Assembly (NCBI GenBank): GCA_030065195.1
Contig: JASJDE010000006.1
Location: forward strand, 1-37,019
DNA: 37,019 nt
Reading direction: 5' to 3'
Source: Erythrobacter sp.
GTDB lineage: Bacteria; Pseudomonadota; Alphaproteobacteria; Sphingomonadales; Sphingomonadaceae
Shown: piece after piece, positions 32,078-37,019 of the stretch
Layout of the letters: every line of letters begins with the position of its first letter
Numbering within the stretch: position 1 is the stretch's first letter
Made by a program: the position numbers and the translations under genes
Notes under the pieces: generated by a model
Databases searched by the model: none
What the model was told of the DNA's origin: nothing
The model's input: the letters and a program-made list of their open reading frames with translations, nothing else

Positions 32078-33109
32078 ATGGGCGCACAACAGCCAATTGC
32101 AGATGATCTGCTCTGGCAACCTGCCGACGAAGTCGGGACGTCCACCGACGCGAATGACATCGCCGGCTGGATCGACGCCTACGGTCAACATCCGCTCGCG
32201 ATACTACTTTCGATCAATGGCGGGGAATTGTTCGTTTGCCGGTACGTCGGGGGCGTCGGATTCTTCCGGTGGGGTAAGGGTGTACTTGTGGTCGGAGGCG
32301 CACTGACGTCCAATCAGGACCACGTACCAACTCTGACGGCATTCTTGGATTGGTGCGACGAACAAAAGCTGGTTCCTCGCTTTGTGCACTTCTGTTCGGC
32401 AACGGCAGCGGCTCTCGCGACCTTGGGGTTCAAGATCGACCAATTAGGGGCCAGCTATTCGCTTGCGTTTGAAGACGGCAACCTGTCGGGCAAGGAATAC
32501 CAGCAAGTGCGTCGCAAGCTCAACAAAGCGCGGCGGCTGGGTGTTACAATTGAGCGGATCGAAGATGCACGGCGCTATTCGGAGCTCGTGCCGCGGCTCA
32601 GGAAAATCAATCGCCAATGGCTACGCCAGAAAGGTGCCAAGCATATCGACTTGCTAGTTTGCGAGTTCGACCGCATTCGGCCCGCCGCAGACACGCTCGT
32701 CTACACGGCATGGCATGAGGGGAATTTGATTGCCTACCTCGTTTTCAGCAGGACCTTGGGCCAAGACGCGGGATGGTTCCACAACCTGTCCCGCCGACAA
32801 ACTGGCTGTGTCGACGGCACCATGCAATTGATCGTATCGACGCTGATGAAGGATCTTGGAAGCGGCGTTATCCATTTTGGCTTCACACCGCTCGTCGAGC
32901 TCGAAGAACCGATCTACCCCCACTCGCCGATTGCGACTGCGATCGCCCGACAATTGTCGAAGTTGGGCGGAGTAGTCTACCCTGCCCGCTCCCAGCGGCA
33001 GTATAAGGTGAGCTGGTGCCCCTCTGAAACAAGCCGGGAATTCCTCGCATATCGCGGCAATCCTCTTGGAGCAGTCCTTTGGTTCCTTCGAGCGACGAAT
33101 TCATTGTAG
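32078..33109 (+). CDS. DUF2156 / lysyl-phosphatidylglycerol synthetase C-terminal-like protein
   Basis: A soluble GNAT-like acyltransferase domain protein of about 343 residues. The region YQQVRRKLNKARRLGVTIER (about 140-160) and the later THW-free but family-like VYTAWHEGNLIAYLVFSR and VDGTMQLIVSTLMKD resemble the C-terminal catalytic domain of MprF/LPG synthases (DUF2156). The flippase and membrane helices of full MprF are absent. It could transfer an aminoacyl or acyl group to a lipid or other small molecule. ATG 32078 is chosen; TTG 32072, two codons upstream, is equally close to the AGGG ribosome binding site and cannot be excluded. Divergent from the fucosyltransferase-like gene. Confidence 0.7.
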   Translation: MGAQQPIADDLLWQPADEVGTSTDANDIAGWIDAYGQHPLAILLSINGGELFVCRYVGGVGFFRWGKGVLVVGGALTSNQDHVPTLTAFLDWCDEQKLVPRFVHFCSATAAALATLGFKIDQLGASYSLAFEDGNLSGKEYQQVRRKLNKARRLGVTIERIEDARRYSELVPRLRKINRQWLRQKGAKHIDLLVCEFDRIRPAADTLVYTAWHEGNLIAYLVFSRTLGQDAGWFHNLSRRQTGCVDGTMQLIVSTLMKDLGSGVIHFGFTPLVELEEPIYPHSPIATAIARQLSKLGGVVYPARSQRQYKVSWCPSETSREFLAYRGNPLGAVLWFLRATNSL

Positions 33110-33128
33110 CAACAATCTGGGTTGCCTT

Positions 33129-33151
33129 CCCTCTGGCCGCCAGGGGCTTTT
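33129..33151 (+). terminator. Probable intrinsic terminator after the DUF2156-like gene
   Basis: CCC(T)CTGG (33129-33136) pairs with CCAGGGG (33140-33146) around a three-base loop, with one bulged T, followed by CTTTT. It is 20 bases after the stop at 33109. The reverse strand lacks a T-run at the other side, so it should act on the plus strand only. Confidence 0.5.
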
Positions 33152-33220
33152 AACTGGAGACGATCCTGTAGGTGGGCTCATCCGCCAGGCCGGATACTCG
33201 GTCAGCGAGAATCGCACGGG

Positions 33221-33649
33221 TCAAAACGCATCGTCGGGCCGTTTGAGGCGGTTGCCCAGTATCCCGCGATCGATGCCGAGATGGACAGGAATTGCGAGAG
33301 CGGCCGCAACCGAGCCCGGGAACAACAATGCGTACCCCAATACCAGAATCAAAGCCCCCGAATTGGAATGCATAAGGTTGTAGAGGTGAGTGAAAACGCT
33401 CGGGATTTGTCTTGATTTTGCGACACGGCACATCGTCACTCCGGGCCAATAGCCCACCACGTCGATGATCCAGAAAAGGATGAAATACGCAATCCAGTCA
33501 ATCGCAGGCGCGAAGAGTGCCGTGCCGACTAGGCCGACAGCTAGCATCACATATCCGTCAAACCGATCTGGATCGAGGGTTCGTGCATCAGCAGACTGTG
33601 CCCGTGGCGAATCCACAGCCTGCACGTGGGCCTCGTCGACGTTCTTCAT
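33221..33649 (-). CDS. Small membrane protein coupled to AlkB, unknown function
   Basis: A 142-residue protein I do not recognise. After about 30 hydrophilic residues come hydrophobic segments (MLAVGLVGTALFAPAIDWIA, AYFILFWIIDVVGYWPGV and GALILVLGYALLFPGSVAAA), so three helices are likely, with IPVHLGIDRGILGNRLKRP at the end. His-rich IPSVFTHLYNLMHSNSG lies between helices 2 and 3. Its ATG overlaps the stop of the alkane monooxygenase gene (ATGA), indicating tight coupling; it could assist AlkB assembly or handle substrate, but that is only inferred from position. Confidence 0.7.
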   Translation of the reverse strand: MKNVDEAHVQAVDSPRAQSADARTLDPDRFDGYVMLAVGLVGTALFAPAIDWIAYFILFWIIDVVGYWPGVTMCRVAKSRQIPSVFTHLYNLMHSNSGALILVLGYALLFPGSVAAALAIPVHLGIDRGILGNRLKRPDDAF

Positions 33650-34809
33650 CGTTCAAAAGCTCCAACGCCCGAATGAGAAAGCAGGCGTAAGATGCGCCGG
33701 CTGGGCGGTCCCACAATGTGCAAGCGCGCGCTATTGCCTCCGACGGCTTCGACCGCCCTAGTATCCATGACTAACCTCCACAGCGGGGGAATGAGCGCCA
33801 GCACGATCATGCCGAAATAGCCGGACGGCAATCGCGGGCCATCGTCCTCGTCGCGCAGTGACTGATACGGCTTCATCGGCTTTGCGTGGTGGTCGGAATG
33901 CCTCTGAACGTTGAGCAACAACATGTTGGAGACCATCGCATCGGTGTTCCAGGTGTGAACCCGCTGCACCGGTTCGCGGCGACCGTTGGGCATTTCCGCC
34001 CGCAAAAGCCCATAGTGTTCGATGTACGTAAAAAGCGTGAGTGTGAACCATGCCGAAACGTGGTGCAGCACAATCCAAGGTAGGACGGCCCACCCGAACG
34101 CAACCACCAGGATTGCCGCGGTAGCGAGTGTGAGTGCGTAGCTCTGGAGAATCCGGTTCTGCGCGGAGAAGGCACTCTTGCCATTCTTCCTCAGGCGTTG
34201 AGCTTCATGGGCGTTACCGCCTGCGATTTCTCCCACCATGTCTCTCAACGCGAATGCATAAATGCTCTCACCCAAACGGGCCGACGCACAGTCTTCGGGG
34301 GTGGCCACATGAATGTGGTGCCCTCGCACGTGCTCGAGCATGAAGTGGCCCATGCCGACAACCGCAAGCGACACCTGAGCGGATAAGCGTTTCAGCTTGC
34401 CCGTCTTGTGCGCGAATTCGTGCCCAATCAGCGTGCATTGGCCGTTGACCAATCCAAAACCAACGACGGCTACAATGCGCGCCCATAGTGGGAGATCGAC
34501 CGTCACTGCCGCATAGACAGCACCAACATAGACTAGGAAATGAAAGGGGACTTGCACATATAGGAACAGGTCGAAAACGCGGTCCTCTTCCTGTTCCCTT
34601 GCTTCAAAGCATCGCTCACCGACGACAAGGTCGATGAGCGGGACGGCAATCAAAAAGAAGGCCGGGACCAGGAATACCGACCACCATCCTGCACCACTCA
34701 AGATTGCATATAGAGCAGCGAGGGGCACTCCGGCGTTGATCGCCAGTCCAACCAGGCGAACGATGTAGGAAGGAATTCTACTCTCGATCCCCGGTTTGCT
34801 AGCAGCCAT
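33646..34809 (-). CDS. alkB: Alkane 1-monooxygenase, membrane di-iron hydroxylase
   Basis: Integral-membrane non-haem di-iron enzyme hydroxylating terminal carbons of n-alkanes with rubredoxin as electron donor. All AlkB signatures are present in the 387 residues: HEFAHK (130-135), EHVRGHH (159-165), VQRHSDHH (301-308, Val for the usual Leu) and YIEHYGLLR (262-270), between about six hydrophobic helices. The ORF-track start at 34944 adds 45 non-family residues. ATG 34809 has AGGAG 8 bases upstream and the expected length. No rubredoxin or rubredoxin reductase gene is in the window, so the electron donor must be encoded elsewhere. The gene is followed by a coupled small membrane protein. Confidence 0.92.
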   Translation of the reverse strand: MAASKPGIESRIPSYIVRLVGLAINAGVPLAALYAILSGAGWWSVFLVPAFFLIAVPLIDLVVGERCFEAREQEEDRVFDLFLYVQVPFHFLVYVGAVYAAVTVDLPLWARIVAVVGFGLVNGQCTLIGHEFAHKTGKLKRLSAQVSLAVVGMGHFMLEHVRGHHIHVATPEDCASARLGESIYAFALRDMVGEIAGGNAHEAQRLRKNGKSAFSAQNRILQSYALTLATAAILVVAFGWAVLPWIVLHHVSAWFTLTLFTYIEHYGLLRAEMPNGRREPVQRVHTWNTDAMVSNMLLLNVQRHSDHHAKPMKPYQSLRDEDDGPRLPSGYFGMIVLALIPPLWRLVMDTRAVEAVGGNSARLHIVGPPSRRILRLLSHSGVGAFER

Positions 34810-35201
34810 ACAAAAGCTCCTGAATATCCCGACAACCACGTAGCGAGCAATGCAAGCCCGCGATTCTTCGGCGCTCGACCACCTCGCAATACGTAGACAC
34901 CAAATACAGTTCGGAACGTTTTCCGATATATTCGACTCTACCAAAACATTCGATTGCGCTGCTTGCCTCCTTTACTCATCCGATAATTCCGTCAGCAAAT
35001 CATTCCTGTCAAGCGCTTGTTGTCACATCGGGCCTTTAGGGAAGGGCACAAGATACAAGCGGTAAGATCAAGCCGCCCTTACGATGCGAAACGGGGCGAT
35101 GAAATTGGCCAGTGATGTTCCGAACGACTACGGTATTTTTGGAGATGGACTCGGGATGCTCGGCATAGACGAGGAAGCTCTGGCCCACCCCGTTGGGCAG
35201 A
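34810..35201 (-). promoter_or_regulatory. 392-base AT-rich region upstream of alkB
   Basis: No convincing gene. It lies between the end of the flavin monooxygenase gene and the alkB start, both on the minus strand, so it should contain the alkB promoter. The palindrome at 34911-34926 is inside it. The central part is AT-richer than the flanking genes. No -35/-10 pair was convincing by eye. Confidence 0.45.
34911..34926. promoter_or_regulatory. TCGGAA-cgtt-TTCCGA palindrome, candidate operator for alkB
   Basis: TCGGAA (34911-34916) and TTCCGA (34921-34926) are exact reverse complements separated by four bases, about 100 bases upstream of the alkB start codon. The position fits a regulator-binding site controlling alkane induction. 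No regulator gene is present in the window, so the binding protein is unknown. Confidence 0.35.
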
Positions 35202-36659
35202 TCACCCATCCATCTGCGACTTGGGCGACGTCGCCTCAAGTTCCGAGCGGAAACGAAACGTGTATGTCGGCCACATTCCCACATTTCTCATTTTGCGATC
35301 GTGAAACCAACTCACGCAGCCGCCGATTTGCCACGGCGTACTGGACAAGAGGCGATCGAGCCTCGTGTTGAAACTCGCTTGAGCCTCTTCACGGATTTCG
35401 GCGGCTTTCCCGGTTTCGATGGCCCACCGAACGATTTTTCGGATGAATGCAACCTGCGATTCCATCATGTAGAGAACGGAATTATGCGCGAGCCCGACGT
35501 TGGGACCAATCAACAGGAACAAGTTGGGGAATCCGCTGACCTGAGTGCCGTAAAACGCATGAACACCATGCTCGTCCCAGTGTTTGTGTAGGCTTAAGCC
35601 ATCTTTTCCGACTACGTCGATACCAGGCATGGGCCGCGTGCCATCGAAGCCTGTCGCCATCACAAGAATGTCGAGCGGGTGCCGTGTTCCATCCCTGCAA
35701 ACAACATCCCGTCCTTCGATTCGCTCAATATCGTCGGTTATCAATTCTGCGTGGGGTTTCTTGAAAGTCGGATAGTAGTCGTCATTGACCAGCACTCGTT
35801 TGCAACCCGGTGCGTATGACGGAGTTGCTCCGGTCTGCACTTCACCTTCGGGAAGGAACCGCTTGACCTGGCGCATCGTGTTATAGCGGACGAGATGCAG
35901 GAGAGACTGGAATTTGAAGTAGGCAATGCCGTTGGCTTCGTGTTTCCAGTACAGAAAAGATCGATACAACCTTCTCCAGAACGGGCCTGCATTGAGCAAC
36001 CGCCGCTCCCAGCCGTAAAACTCGCGGTCGTTGCGCGGGAACAGATAGGGAGCATTACGTTGAAATACAGTTAGATGCTCGGCACTTTCAGCAATGCCCG
36101 ACACCATCTGGACGCCGCTCGCTCCGGTGCCGACGACGCCGACTCGTTTGCCAGATAGGTCGAGCTCCTCAGGCCAGTCGCTGGAATGGAACCGATCGCC
36201 CTCGAAGCTCTCCAGCCCATCGATATTGGGTATGGTCGTGCGGGGCATCTGCCCGGTCGCGGCATACACGAATCGAGCTTTGAATTGTCGACCGGAATCG
36301 CATTTTACCGACCAGCGGCTTTCTGCTTCGAGCCAGGTGATCGCTTGCACAGCCACATTCAACCGGAGGTGGCGATCCAGCCCCGTTTCTCGGAAACAGG
36401 TCCGGAGGTAGTCGAGGATTTCTTCTCGCTTCGGAAACCGGCGCGACCAACGATAGGGGGGCATCCCCTCCAACGCGTACAGGTATGACGGAACATCGCA
36501 CGAGCATCCCGGATAGCGGTTATTCAACCAGACTCCGCCCAGATCCGGAGCGCGGTCGAGAATGACCAAGTCGCTCGCTCCATCCTGGGCCAACGCGTGC
36601 GCAACCGCGAGCCCCGAAAAACCCGTGCCAATAACGAGGTGCTCTACCAGTTCTTCCAT
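35202..36659 (-). CDS. Flavin-containing / Baeyer-Villiger-type monooxygenase
   Basis: FAD- and NADPH-dependent monooxygenase of 485 residues. The FAD-binding motif is GTGFSGLAVA (11-20). The Baeyer-Villiger fingerprint FEGDRFHSSDWP (152-163) matches FxGxxxHxxxW[PD] in form. A second Rossmann motif GVVGTGASGVQ (174-184) binds NADPH. VWLNNRYPGCSCDVPSYLY near residues 43-61 is typical of this class. ATG 36659 has AGGA 6 bases upstream. Placement beside alkB suggests alkane or ketone metabolism, like AlmA-type long-chain alkane monooxygenases, which belong to the same superfamily. The substrate cannot be told by eye. Confidence 0.88.
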   Translation of the reverse strand: MEELVEHLVIGTGFSGLAVAHALAQDGASDLVILDRAPDLGGVWLNNRYPGCSCDVPSYLYALEGMPPYRWSRRFPKREEILDYLRTCFRETGLDRHLRLNVAVQAITWLEAESRWSVKCDSGRQFKARFVYAATGQMPRTTIPNIDGLESFEGDRFHSSDWPEELDLSGKRVGVVGTGASGVQMVSGIAESAEHLTVFQRNAPYLFPRNDREFYGWERRLLNAGPFWRRLYRSFLYWKHEANGIAYFKFQSLLHLVRYNTMRQVKRFLPEGEVQTGATPSYAPGCKRVLVNDDYYPTFKKPHAELITDDIERIEGRDVVCRDGTRHPLDILVMATGFDGTRPMPGIDVVGKDGLSLHKHWDEHGVHAFYGTQVSGFPNLFLLIGPNVGLAHNSVLYMMESQVAFIRKIVRWAIETGKAAEIREEAQASFNTRLDRLLSSTPWQIGGCVSWFHDRKMRNVGMWPTYTFRFRSELEATSPKSQMDG

Positions 36660-36870
36660 TCCATATCCTAAGAGAGCGGCGCCATTCTGAGCCGGATCAA
36701 ATTTGACCCTTCAGAATCCGCAGACCTCACCTCGACGCGCGCAATGCGCAAGCATTGATCCAAATAATTCTCAGAAATTTGCGATCTTTTTCGATTTTGT
36801 GCTCGATTATGGGATTGTCTACAGAAATCTTAGCATTTCGATGATCGGAGTGAATGCTCTATATTCGAGT
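36660..36870. other. AT-rich non-coding region upstream of the flavin monooxygenase
   Basis: Contains no convincing gene; the 88-residue ORF listed at 36703-36969 has no family-like sequence, no ribosome binding site that I can see, and runs into the inverted repeat. It should include the monooxygenase promoter. Its base composition is noticeably AT-richer than the coding part of the window. Confidence 0.4.
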
Positions 36871-37019
36871 CAATCTTTCATCCAGTGTCGTATGTCCGCC
36901 AAATATCCGATTTGTAGAATTCATAGCAAGATGAACGTAAATCCAGTTCGTCCTTCTGTGTTGCTATGAATTCTACAAATCGGATATTTGGCGGACATAC
37001 GACACTGGATGAAAGATTG
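36871..37019. repeat. Perfect 59-bp inverted repeat with 31-bp spacer at the window end
   Basis: Bases 36871-36929 are the exact reverse complement of 36961-37019 over all 59 positions, separated by 31 bases that themselves contain a partial inverted match (GATGAAC / GTTCGTC). The right arm ends on the last base of the window. Perfect identity and position suggest a fold-back assembly or amplification artefact. A genuine large cruciform or a mobile-element end is the alternative. Confidence 0.9.

Noticed and set aside
36703-36969. 88-residue ORF at the window end
   Set aside because: It lies in AT-rich DNA, runs into the inverted repeat, and shows no ribosome binding site or family-like sequence.

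Overview
The window reads as chromosomal DNA from an alphaproteobacterium, most likely a sphingomonad of the Erythrobacteraceae type. I infer this from moderately high GC, the type of lasso peptide precursor, the exopolysaccharide locus, and an AlkB plus flavin monooxygenase alkane module typical of marine relatives. The assignment rests on gene content only. The window opens inside a gene (the 3' part of wecC) and closes exactly at the end of a perfect 59-bp inverted repeat, so both ends look like contig edges.

Region 1 (1-18769) is an exopolysaccharide/capsule locus. It holds UDP-ManNAc/ManNAcA synthesis (wecC, wecB), an outer-membrane export lipoprotein, a Wzc-type tyrosine autokinase, two GT2 glycosyltransferases, a Wzy-like polymerase, a hexapeptide acyltransferase, a Wzx-like flippase, two unrelated sulfotransferases, and a complete dTDP-L-rhamnose operon on the minus strand (rmlA-rmlC-rmlD-rmlB-sulfotransferase). 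Embedded in it at 9617-12636 is a pair that looks viral rather than polysaccharide-biosynthetic: a small protein resembling the gene transfer agent (GTA) spike base family (Rcc01079-like), followed by a 916-residue spike/fibre-like protein.

Region 2 (18965-27202) is a lasso peptide cluster on the plus strand: nucleotidyltransferase-like protein, ABC exporter (D), macrolactam synthetase (C), two short precursors (A1, A2; A2 is absent from the ORF track), an HPr-kinase-like kinase, a PRMT-like methyltransferase with a PqqD/RRE-like tail, a PqqD-type recognition protein (B1) and a transglutaminase-like leader peptidase (B2). Both predicted cores have the 8-residue ring geometry (residue 1 to Glu8, leader Thr at -2) and both end in Arg-Arg-Pro. 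The PRMT-like enzyme beside two cores ending in RRP suggests an arginine-methylated lasso peptide. The kinase has no C-terminal Ser/Thr acceptor of the kind described for known lasso kinases. This is the most interesting system in the window.

Region 3 (27384-31722) returns to surface polysaccharide: a small secreted/membrane protein with a clear terminator, a second O-antigen ligase/polymerase-like protein with a co-translated periplasmic partner, and a minus-strand pair of fucosyltransferase-like and FkbM-like genes.

Region 4 (31723-37019) has AT-richer intergenic DNA. It carries a stand-alone DUF2156/LPG-synthase-like acyltransferase, an AlkB-type alkane hydroxylase translationally coupled to a small membrane protein, and a Baeyer-Villiger-type flavin monooxygenase. 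It ends in the long inverted repeat. I saw no tRNA, rRNA, CRISPR array or intact insertion sequence.
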